64,000 bases of DNA from Sediminivirga luteola (GTDB taxonomy: Bacteria > Actinomycetota > Actinomycetes > Actinomycetales > Brevibacteriaceae), in NCBI RefSeq assembly GCF_014639315.1, contig NZ_BMFY01000001.1, forward strand, positions 62,001 to 126,000. Reading direction: 5' to 3'. Below the pieces are notes generated by a model. That model saw only the letters and a list, made by a program, of their open reading frames with translations, was not told the origin of the DNA and ran no database searches. Of the stretch, positions 25,007 to 32,858 are shown one piece after another (position 1 is the stretch's first letter; the number at the start of each line of letters is the position of its first letter). The translations under genes and the position numbers were made by a program.

Positions 25007-26044
25007 TCAGACGCGCACACCTGCTGCGCGTAGTTTGGCCGCAGTCCTCGCGGGATCGATGAGGTCTGCCCACTCCAGACGCACGACCGTATAGCCGAGA
25101 GCCCGGATGGCGTCTTCGCGTCTCTTCTCCGCGCGGAATGCGTGCAGGGCAGCGGCACGATCCTCAGCCGGGTACTTTGACCATCCGTCCACCTCGACCA
25201 CAATGCGTCCGATCAGGAAGTCCACGCGCGCGATCTCTTGGCCCTCGCGGTTCAGCAGACGCACCTGCTGGCGATAGGCGCCGGTGAGGCCGAGTACGTC
25301 CAGCACTGCGATAGCCAGGCTCTCCGCCGGGCTCTCCGAGAGCCCGCGGGCCAGCCGCAGCACCTTCACATAACGCTTCGCCGCGGCCGACGACCGGCAC
25401 CGGGACGCCTGGGCATGCGCCGCGCGAAGTCGCTCTGACACAGGTTGTGAGTACACCTCCACGACCGCGGGTGAGTGGTCCGGTGTGATGATGCTCCTGC
25501 CACGCAGCAGATGATCCGCGGCTGTGATCGCCGCGGCGAGTCCCGCATCGGCGGCCAGATCGCGTACGGTCGCCCACGGCGAGGTGACCGGCCTGCCGAG
25601 GACGCTGCTGACCTCGGCCGCTTCCCTGGGCGGCCGGTGCATCCGGATGTGAGCGGTGCGCCGGGAGATCGGCCCGCTGTACTCCAGCAGCTCCGGTACG
25701 GCGGAAATGATCGGCAGGCCGTGCAGTACGGCTGCCGAGACATGGCTCACCACGGCGCCGGCGGGAGGCCGGCGCAGGACCAGCCGGGCTCTGTGCCATG
25801 CGAGCTGCGCCTTCGCCTTGTCCTGGACGCTGGCATCCGGCCGCCTCCCGGCTGCGACCGTCTGCAGCCAGCGTTCATCGTCGATGAAGGAGTGGAACAT
25901 GCGGTGCTCGTCCGCTTCGCAGAGCTGGAAGACGGCGTAGATCCCGCGGGCTGCACGTGCGACGCAGCAGCCGAGCGCTGAGTCGAGGATGCGCCTGCCA
26001 TCCGGGAGGATCGCGATGCGCTGGCGGGTGAATGAGTTGAACAT
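25007..26044 (-). CDS. DUF559-type protein with predicted PD-(D/E)XK nuclease-like C-terminus
   Basis: 345 aa. The C-terminal part (about 235-345) matches the Vsr/DUF559 endonuclease-like layout: a Glu-containing helix SPAESLAIAVLDVLG, then IARVDFLIGRIVVEVDGWSKY. There the Asp and the Glu-x-Asp after the strand form the usual D...ExD site. A helix with basic residues and the strand YTVVRLEWADLI follow. The N-terminal two thirds resemble AbiEi-like proteins common in actinobacteria (AVVSHVSAAVLHGLPI). Function unknown; related genes are seen in defence or mobile contexts, but no partner is present here. The gene lies between the two palindrome copies, so it may be a cassette inserted between proC and acuC. 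Confidence 0.7.
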   Translation of the reverse strand: MFNSFTRQRIAILPDGRRILDSALGCCVARAARGIYAVFQLCEADEHRMFHSFIDDERWLQTVAAGRRPDASVQDKAKAQLAWHRARLVLRRPPAGAVVSHVSAAVLHGLPIISAVPELLEYSGPISRRTAHIRMHRPPREAAEVSSVLGRPVTSPWATVRDLAADAGLAAAITAADHLLRGRSIITPDHSPAVVEVYSQPVSERLRAAHAQASRCRSSAAAKRYVKVLRLARGLSESPAESLAIAVLDVLGLTGAYRQQVRLLNREGQEIARVDFLIGRIVVEVDGWSKYPAEDRAAALHAFRAEKRREDAIRALGYTVVRLEWADLIDPARTAAKLRAAGVRV

Positions 26045-26127
26045 GGTGCCAGCATGGCCGTACCGCAGGGCGCCAGCCAGGGATCCGGTCCATCATGTGG
26101 AGGGACGCCTCGCGACCAGGCTCCTGT

Positions 26128-26176
26128 GACACGGCGCGGCTACGCCGTGCACGGCACAGCGGAACGCCGTGCCGCG
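26128..26176. other. Two small hairpins directly upstream of palindrome copy 2
   Basis: CACGGCG-N6-CGCCGTG, then GCACGGC-N10-GCCGTGC, lie back to back and lead straight into the long palindrome. This gives three stem-loops in about 120 bp between the DUF559 start and the acuC stop. Confidence 0.6.
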
Positions 26177-26248
26177 CGCAGAACAACCGCCTGGTGACAG
26201 AACGACACCGTCTACGGTGTCGTTCTGTCACCAGGCGGTTGTTCTGCG
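26177..26248. repeat. Long perfect palindrome, copy 2 of 2
   Basis: Two perfect 35-bp arms (26177-26211 and 26214-26248) share the same CT centre and the same core AACAACCGCC-T-G-GTGACAGAAC as copy 1. It starts 18 bp after the acuC stop on the minus strand, a natural place for a terminator, but no T-tract follows in either direction. Confidence 0.9.
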
Positions 26249-26266
26249 AGTGCCTCCCAGGGAGGC

Positions 26267-27469
26267 TCAGTCGTAGTAGGGGTCGAGACCGTAGAACGGG
26301 AACACGCACTTGCGGGTGTTCATCACCGCGCGGTCCAGCTCCGAGCCCGGGTCGTAGCCGTCCGTCCACGGCGCCACCGGGGGCAGCTCGGCCTCGCCCA
26401 TGTGCCGGGGGGCGTCCCGCCCGGTCAGCTCCAGCACGTACTCCCGCCAGCGTTCCGGGGTCTCCGATGTGTACGCCAGCTCGGCGCCCGCGGCGATCGC
26501 CACCAGGTTCACCCACACCCTCGGCACCACCTCGACCAGCTCGTAGCCACCGCCACCGGTGGCCAGCCATCGCCCGCCGGTGTGCTCCTCGGCCAGTGCG
26601 CGCACCCGCACCGTCGCCTCGCGCATGGCGTCCACGCTCAGCCGCAGATGCGTCAGCGGATCCTGCCGGTGCCCGTCGCAGCCGTGCTGGGAGACGATCA
26701 CCTGCGGCCGGAACTCCCGCACCACCTGCGGCACGACCGCGTCGAAGGCCCGCAGCCAGTCCTGGTCTCCCGTGCGCGGCGGCAGCGCGATGTTGACCGC
26801 GCTCGCGGCGGCGTCGTTGCCGCCGATCTCGTCCGGGTAACCGGTGCCCGGGAACAGGAACCTGCCGTTCTCGTGCAGGGACACCGTGAGCACGCGCGGG
26901 TCGTCCCAGAAGATCGACTCGGTGCCGTCGCCGTGATGGGCGTCCAGGTCGATATACGCAATGCGCTCATAGCCATTGTCCAGCAGATGCGTGATCGCCC
27001 CGGCCAGATCGTTGTACACGCAGAAGCCCGAGGCCTTGCCGTGCATGGCGTGGTGCATCCCGCCGCAGAAGTTCACCGCCCGCGAGTAACGGCCGCTCGA
27101 GATCGCCTCGGCCGCCAGGACGCTGCCCTGATAGATCCGGGCCGAGGCCTCGTGCACCTTGTCGAACCGGGGCACGTCCTCGGTGCCGATGCCGAACTCC
27201 TCCCGCACGCTCGCGGCGATGTCGGCGCTCACCTCCGCGTTCCGGACCGCCTGGACGAACTCCGGCGCATGCACCCGCGCCAGGGACTCGTCGGTGGCCA
27301 CCCCCGGCGCGGCGATGTGCACGCGGCTCAGATCGAAGAGCCCCATGTCGATGGCGAGCTTGGCGGTGAGGTCCAGCCGCAGGGGATGCATGGGGTGGGT
27401 CGGGCCGAAGTTGTACTCCGAGAACGACTCATCCCACACCACGAGGACCTCGGTGGCGTCAGCGCTCAT
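26267..27469 (-). CDS. acuC: Histone deacetylase-superfamily protein AcuC
   Basis: Zinc-dependent deacetylase; in other bacteria AcuC removes acetyl groups from acetyl-CoA synthetase. 400 aa. Active-site blocks are GGMHHAMHGKASGFCVYND (about 135-153) with the His pair, AYIDLDAHHGDGTESIF (about 170-186) with metal-binding Asp/His, SQHGCDGHRQDPLTHL (about 255-270) with the second metal Asp, and ATGGGGYEL with the C-terminal glycine loop. No acs or acuA gene is adjacent. On the minus strand TAGGCT (27481-27476) ends 6 nt before the ATG, so the mRNA is probably leaderless. Confidence 0.93.
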   Translation of the reverse strand: MSADATEVLVVWDESFSEYNFGPTHPMHPLRLDLTAKLAIDMGLFDLSRVHIAAPGVATDESLARVHAPEFVQAVRNAEVSADIAASVREEFGIGTEDVPRFDKVHEASARIYQGSVLAAEAISSGRYSRAVNFCGGMHHAMHGKASGFCVYNDLAGAITHLLDNGYERIAYIDLDAHHGDGTESIFWDDPRVLTVSLHENGRFLFPGTGYPDEIGGNDAAASAVNIALPPRTGDQDWLRAFDAVVPQVVREFRPQVIVSQHGCDGHRQDPLTHLRLSVDAMREATVRVRALAEEHTGGRWLATGGGGYELVEVVPRVWVNLVAIAAGAELAYTSETPERWREYVLELTGRDAPRHMGEAELPPVAPWTDGYDPGSELDRAVMNTRKCVFPFYGLDPYYD

Positions 27470-27475
27470 GGAGAC

Positions 27476-27481
27476 AGCCTA
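27476..27481 (-). promoter_or_regulatory. -10 box TAGGCT, leaderless start of acuC
   Basis: TAGGCT on the minus strand is followed by six bases and then the acuC ATG. No ribosome site. Confidence 0.6.
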
Positions 27482-27604
27482 TGTGCTTCGCGCCGGTGGT
27501 GCGCGCGCCGGACGCCCAGGGCGTCTACACTGCCTGAAGATCGACACACCGGCCGTGCACCCGCCGGCCGGCCGATGGAGCCGTCAAGGCTCGAGAGGAG
27601 AGGC

Positions 27605-29014
27605 GTGCCCGCGTCCATCCGCCCGTTGCTGTCCCGCTTCGGCCGGGCCCTCACCGCAGGAGTGCGGTGGCTCCGGGACGTCATCGATGAAGTCGCCTCC
27701 TCCACGCCGGCCCGGCTGGCGCTGGTCTCATTCACCGCCGTGGTGCTCGTATTCGTGGGCCTGCTGAGCCTGCCGGTCTCCTACCGGGGCGAGGGCGCGG
27801 CGGAGTTCAACGTCGTCGTGTTCGTCGCCGTCTCGGCCGTGTGCGTCACCGGCCTGACGCCCGTCATCACGGAGCAGTACTGGTCGGAATTCGGCATCAG
27901 CGTCATCACCCTGGCCATCCAGGTGGGTGGCCTGGGCATCCTCACCCTCGCGTCCATCATGGGCATGGCCGTGTCCAAGCGCCTCGGCGTGCGGCAGAAG
28001 CTCATCGCCGCCCAGGCCACGAACGCCGTGAACCTCGGTGCCGTCGGCACCCTGCTGCGGGTCGTGGTGATCACCGTTCTGACCGCCGAGGTCATCGTCG
28101 CGGCACTGCTGTTCCCCCGCTTCCTCGCCCGCGGCGAGGAGTTCGGGGATGCGCTCTGGTACTCGGTCTTCTACTCCATCTCCGCGTTCAACAACGCCGG
28201 CTTCACCATCCACCCCGGCGGGATGGCCCATTTCGCCGATGACCCGTGGATCCTCCTCGTCGTGGCCCTGGCGGTGTTCGTCGGCTCGCTCGGGTTCCCG
28301 GTGATCCTGGTGCTCTCCCTGGCGTGGCGACGGCCGAAGAAATGGGATCTGCACACCCGGCTCACGCTCACCGTCTCGCTCGTCCTGGTCGTCATCGGCG
28401 CCGCCCTGCTGGCGCTCTTCGAGTGGAACAACGAGCGCACGCTGGGGTCGAAGGGGTTCTGGCAGACGGTCCTGGAAGTCGTCTTCGCCGCGGTCATGCC
28501 CCGCTCGGGCGGATTCGCGACGATGGACATCGCCGATATGCATCAGACCTCCCACCTGGTCCTGGACATGCTGATGTTCATCGGCGGCGGCTCCTCCTCC
28601 ACCGCCGGCGGGATCAAGGTCACGACCCTCGCGGTGCTGCTGCTGGCCGCGCTCGCCGAGGCGCGGGGCCTGGACGACGTCTCGGTGTTCCACCGGCGGA
28701 TCAGCCCGGCGACGATCCGGCTGGCGGTGGCCGTGATGCTGGTGGGCGTGGCCACCGTCGTCGGCGGCAGCATCATCATGCTGCACGTGACCAAGCTGCC
28801 GCTCGACCTGGTGCTGTTCGAGGTCACGAGCGCCTTCGGCACGAGCGGACTCACCTCCGGCGTGAGCGAGGCCTCGCCGCCGGCGGGCAGATACGTCTTA
28901 AGCGTGCTGATGTTCCAAGGCAGACTGGGTACCATCACACTCGCTGCGGCGCTGGCGCTGCAGAACCAGAAACGTCTGTTCAGGTATCCCGAGGAAAGGC
29001 CGATCATTGGATAG
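27605..29014 (+). CDS. trkH: TrkH/KtrB-type potassium uptake channel subunit
   Basis: Membrane channel for K+ uptake. 469 aa with about eight to ten hydrophobic helices in four M1-P-M2 repeats. Selectivity-filter loops are seen at VCVTGLTPV (about 79-87), SAFNNAGFTIHPGG (about 195-208), PRSGGFATMDIADM (about 298-311) and SAFGTSGLTSG (about 408-418). Each has the single Gly typical of Trk/Ktr. GTG start with GAGGAGAGG directly upstream; an in-frame ATG 30 nt earlier is possible. The end overlaps the trkA start by 8 bases. Confidence 0.92.
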   Translation: MPASIRPLLSRFGRALTAGVRWLRDVIDEVASSTPARLALVSFTAVVLVFVGLLSLPVSYRGEGAAEFNVVVFVAVSAVCVTGLTPVITEQYWSEFGISVITLAIQVGGLGILTLASIMGMAVSKRLGVRQKLIAAQATNAVNLGAVGTLLRVVVITVLTAEVIVAALLFPRFLARGEEFGDALWYSVFYSISAFNNAGFTIHPGGMAHFADDPWILLVVALAVFVGSLGFPVILVLSLAWRRPKKWDLHTRLTLTVSLVLVVIGAALLALFEWNNERTLGSKGFWQTVLEVVFAAVMPRSGGFATMDIADMHQTSHLVLDMLMFIGGGSSSTAGGIKVTTLAVLLLAALAEARGLDDVSVFHRRISPATIRLAVAVMLVGVATVVGGSIIMLHVTKLPLDLVLFEVTSAFGTSGLTSGVSEASPPAGRYVLSVLMFQGRLGTITLAAALALQNQKRLFRYPEERPIIG

Positions 29015-29693
29015 GACCACCCGCCGGATGAAGGAGGAGGCGCAGTCGCCCGTGCTCGTCATCGGGCTGGGGCGCTTCGGCTCGTCCACGGCGCTGACCC
29101 TGCAGCGGCTCGGCCGCGAGGTCCTCGCGGTGGAGCAGGACGCCCACCTCGTCCAGGAATGGACCGGCCGGCTCACGCACGTGGTGGAGGCGGACACCAC
29201 CAATATCGAGGCGCTGCGGCAGATCGGCGCCTCCGAGTTCGACACGGCGGTGATCGGCATCGGCACCTCGGTCGAGGCCAGCGTGCTGACCTGCGCGAAC
29301 CTCTCGGACCTTGGCATCGGGCAGATCTGGGCGAAATCCATCTCGGTGGCGCACGGCCGGATCCTCAGCCGCATCGGCGCCCATCACGTGCTCTATCCCG
29401 AGTCCGACGCCGGCGCACGCGTCGCCCACCTGGTGTCCTCGCGGATGCTGGACTACATCGAGTTCGACGAGGGCCACTTCGCCGTGGTGAAGATCCCGCC
29501 GCCGCTCGAAGTGCAGGGGAAGCTGCTGAGCGAATCGCGCATCCGGGACAACTACGACGTCACGGTCGTGGGGATCAAGAGCCCGGGGAAGGACTTCACC
29601 TACGCCGAGCCCAGCACTTACGTCTCCCCGGACGACATGCTCCTGGTGGCGGGACAGATCCACCGGATCAACCGCTTCGCCGCCAGGCCCTAG
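29007..29693 (+). CDS. trkA: TrkA/KtrA-type potassium channel regulator (RCK domain)
   Basis: Cytoplasmic gating ring subunit of the K+ uptake system. 228 aa. An RCK_N Rossmann fold VIGLGRFGSSTALTLQRLG (about 18-36) ends in an acidic residue (AVEQD), pointing to NAD(H)/ATP binding. An RCK_C domain follows at about 145-225. The TTG at 29007 fits the upstream GAGGAAAGG and overlaps trkH. An ATG at 29028 is the alternative start and would lose seven residues. Confidence 0.92.
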   Translation: MDRTTRRMKEEAQSPVLVIGLGRFGSSTALTLQRLGREVLAVEQDAHLVQEWTGRLTHVVEADTTNIEALRQIGASEFDTAVIGIGTSVEASVLTCANLSDLGIGQIWAKSISVAHGRILSRIGAHHVLYPESDAGARVAHLVSSRMLDYIEFDEGHFAVVKIPPPLEVQGKLLSESRIRDNYDVTVVGIKSPGKDFTYAEPSTYVSPDDMLLVAGQIHRINRFAARP

Positions 29694-29840
29694 AACCAAT
29701 AGCGGGCGGCGTCGGCTGGATTTGTCCCAGCGGGGTGTGAACGGATAGTGTCGTGGGGTTGCACACGTCGCGCCTTGAGCACTCCTGCTCGCGCCGGCCG
29801 TGTGCGTTGACGCTCGTACAGACCGGCGGAGGTATGAACT

Positions 29841-29939
29841 GTGGGCTCAGTGATCAAGAAGCGCCGCAAGCGGATGGCCAAGAAGAAGCACCGCAAGCTG
29901 CTGCGTAAGACCCGGCACCAGCGCCGCAACAAGAAGTAG
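29841..29939 (+). CDS. Small ribosomal subunit protein bS22
   Basis: 32 residues starting MGSVIKKRRKRMAKKKHRK, almost all Lys/Arg, with the family ending RHQRRNKK. This is the actinobacterial ribosomal protein bS22 (AURKAIP1/COX24-like domain), which binds near the decoding centre of the 30S subunit. GTG start with GGAGG 8 nt upstream. A likely -10, TAGTGT (about 29746-29751), gives a leader of about 85 nt. It is monocistronic and followed by a strong terminator hairpin. It is often missed by gene callers because of its size. Confidence 0.95.
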   Translation: MGSVIKKRRKRMAKKKHRKLLRKTRHQRRNKK

Positions 29940-29991
29940 GCGCCGCTTACGGCCTCTCTGCGCCGGGCCTGCGCCCGTGTGCAGGCTCCCG

Positions 29992-30036
29992 ACCCCGTTG
30001 TGAGAACCCGCCTGAAGGGCGGTCCCACAGCGGGGT
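29992..30036 (+). terminator. Terminator hairpin after bS22
   Basis: Outer stem ACCCCGTTGTG (29992-30002) pairs with CACAGCGGGGT (30026-30036), with one G-U. The inner stem is ACCCGCC-TGAA-GGGCGGT (30006-30023). It is followed by GCGTGCTTTCC, a weak T-run. Confidence 0.8.
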
Positions 30037-30151
30037 GCGTGCTTTCCGGCCGGAAGTGGTAGCGTGCGGGAGGCTCGGCGCTGTGCCGGCCTCAATCGTA
30101 GGAGACGGTCGCGCCGGTGCGCGGCCCGCATATCGTCAGAGCGAGGAGAAC

Positions 30152-30400
30152 ATGGCAACGCAAGTCGAGCTGCTGTCACGAGCCGGCTGCCATCTCTGTG
30201 AAGAAGCCCGGCCCATCGTCGCCTCCGCCGTGCGGAAGCACGGCGTGAAGCTGCGCGAGGTCGACGTCGACTCCGATCCCGAGCTCCGGGAGCGGTACGG
30301 CGACGAGGTCCCCGTCGTGCTCATCGACGGCCGCCAGCACGCCTTCCACCGGGTCGACCCCCAGCGGCTGGACCTCGCCCTCGCCCACGCCGAGAACTGA
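30152..30400 (+). CDS. Glutaredoxin-like thiol protein
   Basis: 82 aa, thioredoxin fold. The active site is CHLC in RAGCHLCEEA (about 12-15), followed by REVDVDSDPEL and the cis-Pro segment EVPVVLIDG (about 53-61). It belongs to the small glutaredoxin-family proteins found next to rex/hemA in Micrococcales. The partner thiol (mycothiol or other) is unknown. The start has GAGGAGAAC directly upstream; a longer frame from 30035 runs through the terminator and was not used. Confidence 0.85.
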   Translation: MATQVELLSRAGCHLCEEARPIVASAVRKHGVKLREVDVDSDPELRERYGDEVPVVLIDGRQHAFHRVDPQRLDLALAHAEN

Positions 30401-30648
30401 CCGGGCACCGGCGCCTCGCCACCCGGGGACCCTCAGGCTTCTCGGAAGGGCTCCGGAGCCTGGATCTGCGGACCGTCCGGGCGGCCCCCGCCACCACGTC
30501 GCCGGCGGCGGTGTGATAGCCGAATGTGCCCTGTCACCAGGACAGCTACTCTGCCGCGGAAATGGTTTCCGGATACACCAATGCATCCGCCGGCCGATCC
30601 GGACCCGCATCGGCGAGTGAATCCCCAGGTGAGGGAAGGATTCTCACT

Positions 30649-30677
30649 TTGTGAATTGGTTCCCGTGCCCCTACGAT
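30649..30677 (+). promoter_or_regulatory. rex promoter overlapped by a Rex-operator-like sequence
   Basis: -35 TTGTGA (30649-30654), exactly 17 bp, -10 TACGAT (30672-30677): the best sigma-70-type promoter in the window. Over the -35 lies TGTGAA-TTGG-TTCCCG (30650-30665). It matches the Rex operator TGTGAA-N4-TTCACA perfectly in one half and at 4 of 6 bases in the other. Rex would then repress its own operon when NADH/NAD+ is low, as reported for rex-hemACD in Streptomyces. The rest of the 306-bp space between the glutaredoxin-like gene and rex shows nothing else clear. Confidence 0.65.
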
Positions 30678-30706
30678 TGATAGACGGGCAGGCAGATGGG
30701 GCGAGC

Positions 30707-31450
30707 ATGGGAAAGGTCGTTGACGGTGGAGGGGAAGGCGCAGCGGAGGTGACCGGAATTGAATCGTCCGGTCGGCTGCCCTGGAGGAAAGCAACCCTCG
30801 CGCGGCGCGACATCCCGGACGCAGTGGTGAGCCGCCTCCCCGGCTACCTTCAGGTGCTCACCGATCTCGCCGCCGCCGGGGAACGCACGATCCCCTCGGC
30901 CGAACTCGCGGTGCGCAGCGGCGTCGGGCCGGCCACTCTCCGCAAAGACCTCGCCCACCTCGGGTCCACCGGTACCCGCGGTGTCGGCTACCAGGTCGAC
31001 CCGCTCATCGCGACCCTGCGCGACTGCCTCGGCCTCAACCGGCCCTGGCGCGTGGTCATCATCGGTGCCGGCCACCTGGGACGGGCACTGGCCGCCTACC
31101 CCGGGTTCACCGAGCGTGGCTTCTCCCTGGCGGGCATCGTCGACGTCGATGCCGCCGCCATCGGCACACGGGTCGGTGGCGTGACGATCCGGCACACCGA
31201 CGACCTGGCCGAGCTGATCGCCGATCCCCCCTCGACGATGGCGGTCATCGCAGTGCCGGCCCTCGCCGCCCAGCGGGCCGCCGACCAGGCGATCGCGCTC
31301 GGCGTGACCGGCATCCTGAACTTCGCGCCGGTGGTGCTGAACGTGCCGGCCTCGGTCGAGGTGCGCAATGTGGACCTGTCCACCGAACTTCAGATCCTCG
31401 CCTTCCACGCCGGGCAGCCGCCGGCCGACGAGCACCAGGAAGTGAGCTGA
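30707..31450 (+). CDS. rex: Redox-sensing transcriptional repressor Rex
   Basis: Senses NADH/NAD+ and represses respiratory and haem genes when the ratio is low. 247 aa. The N-terminal winged helix (about 30-105) has SRLPGYLQVL and the recognition segment SGVGPATLRKDLAHLG. The Rossmann domain has VVIIGAGHLGRALAAY (about 109-124), and the dimer swap helix lies at the C-terminus. The ATG at 30707 gives a leader of about 23 nt from the proposed promoter, with GGGGCGAG as ribosome site. It heads the rex-hemA-hemC-hemD-hemB operon; hemA follows 4 bp after its stop. Confidence 0.94.
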   Translation: MGKVVDGGGEGAAEVTGIESSGRLPWRKATLARRDIPDAVVSRLPGYLQVLTDLAAAGERTIPSAELAVRSGVGPATLRKDLAHLGSTGTRGVGYQVDPLIATLRDCLGLNRPWRVVIIGAGHLGRALAAYPGFTERGFSLAGIVDVDAAAIGTRVGGVTIRHTDDLAELIADPPSTMAVIAVPALAAQRAADQAIALGVTGILNFAPVVLNVPASVEVRNVDLSTELQILAFHAGQPPADEHQEVS

Positions 31451-31454
31451 GCAC

Positions 31455-32858
31455 ATGGCCCTGCTGATCCTCGGGCTGTCGCATCGCAGCGCGCCCATGC
31501 CGGTGCTCGACGCCGCCGCGCTGGACGCCGCCGCCGGCGAACGCCTGCGTGAGGCCGTGTTGGCCGGCAGCTACGTCAACGGCCTGGGCCTGCTGTCCAC
31601 CTGCAACCGGCTGGAGCTGATCGCCGATGTCTCGGCGTTCCACGGCGGCCTCGCCGATCTGGGCAGCGCGCTCGTCGACACCGTCGGCATCGACTGGCAG
31701 ACCCTCGCCCCGCACCTGTACGCCCACTACGACGAACGTGCCATGGAGCATCTGCTCCATGTCGCCTGCGGCCTGGACTCGATGGCACTGGGCGAAGCGC
31801 AGATCCTCGGCCAGGTCCGCCAGGTGCTCAGCGAGGGACAGCGGCGCAAAGAGCTCACCGGCGAACTCTCCCAGGCCCTGCAGCAGGCCTTGCGCATCGG
31901 CAAGCGCGCCCACGCCGAGACCGAGCTCGACAGCGTCGCCCGGTCCCTGCTGGGCACCGCCCTGGACAGTGCTCCGGGCGTGATCGGCGATTACGCGAAA
32001 GCCAAAGCCCTCGTGGTCGGCGCCGGCGCGATGTCCGGTCTCGTCGTGGCCAGCCTGGCCAAGCTCGGACTGAACCGGATCAGCATCGTGAACCGGAGCC
32101 TGGACCGCGCCGAGCGCCTCGCAGCCGGCGTGGGCGGGCGGGCGCTGCCGCTGACCCCGGAGACGCTGGAGACGGAGATCGCCGATGCCGATCTGATCGT
32201 CTCCTGCACCGGTGCCCGCGGCGCCGTCATCACGCCGGACCTGGTGCGGCGGGTGCCCGGCCGGCCCGCCTTCGTCGTCGACCTCGCGCTGCCCCGCGAT
32301 GTGGCCCCGGAGGTCGGCGAGATGGAGGACGTCACCCTCATCGGGCTCGACGATCTCGCCGAGCGGCTGCGCGAGGCCCCGCACTCCGGGGACAAGGTGA
32401 CCGCCGTGATCGCCCAGGTGCGCGCCATCATCGCCCAGGAGATGAACCGGCTAGGCGCCGAACGCCGCGCCCGTGAGATCGGTCCCGCGGTGGCGGCGCT
32501 GCGCAGCCGCGCGGCCGAGGTCCTGGAGCTGGAGATCGCGCGGCTGCGGAGCAAGATCGGCAGGGACGCCGATGAACGTGTCCTCGCCGAGGCGGAGACC
32601 GCGATGCGCAGAGTGGCCGACAAGATCCTCCACACCCCCACCGTCCGCGCCAAGGAACTCGCCGCGGACGCCCAGGGCGTCGACTACGCCGCGCTGCTGG
32701 GAGTGCTCTTCGACCTGCCGTCCGGCGACGGCGTCAAAGGGCACGTCGCCGGCCAGCACATCGGCGGCATCGACCCGGCCCATGTGCGCCTGGCCGGCAA
32801 CCGCAGCGACGAGGACACCGTCCTTCGGGCCTTCGGCGGGCGGGAGGCCGCCTCGTGA
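31455..32858 (+). CDS. hemA: Glutamyl-tRNA reductase
   Basis: First committed step of C5-pathway haem synthesis: glutamyl-tRNA to glutamate-1-semialdehyde. 467 aa. The catalytic Cys is in LSTCNRLELI (about 48-57). The tRNA/substrate region HVACGLDSMALGEAQILGQV is near 100-120, and the NADPH domain has VVGAGAMSGLVVASLA (about 187-202). The C-terminal dimerisation helix is followed by a longer tail of about 50 residues. The GTGA overlap with hemC couples the two. Confidence 0.96.
   Translation: MALLILGLSHRSAPMPVLDAAALDAAAGERLREAVLAGSYVNGLGLLSTCNRLELIADVSAFHGGLADLGSALVDTVGIDWQTLAPHLYAHYDERAMEHLLHVACGLDSMALGEAQILGQVRQVLSEGQRRKELTGELSQALQQALRIGKRAHAETELDSVARSLLGTALDSAPGVIGDYAKAKALVVGAGAMSGLVVASLAKLGLNRISIVNRSLDRAERLAAGVGGRALPLTPETLETEIADADLIVSCTGARGAVITPDLVRRVPGRPAFVVDLALPRDVAPEVGEMEDVTLIGLDDLAERLREAPHSGDKVTAVIAQVRAIIAQEMNRLGAERRAREIGPAVAALRSRAAEVLELEIARLRSKIGRDADERVLAEAETAMRRVADKILHTPTVRAKELAADAQGVDYAALLGVLFDLPSGDGVKGHVAGQHIGGIDPAHVRLAGNRSDEDTVLRAFGGREAAS

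Noticed and set aside
24816-26248. Insertion sequence with terminal inverted repeats
   Set aside because: Each end is itself a complete palindrome, no target-site duplication is evident, and the enclosed gene is not a transposase. Kept as an open cassette hypothesis only.
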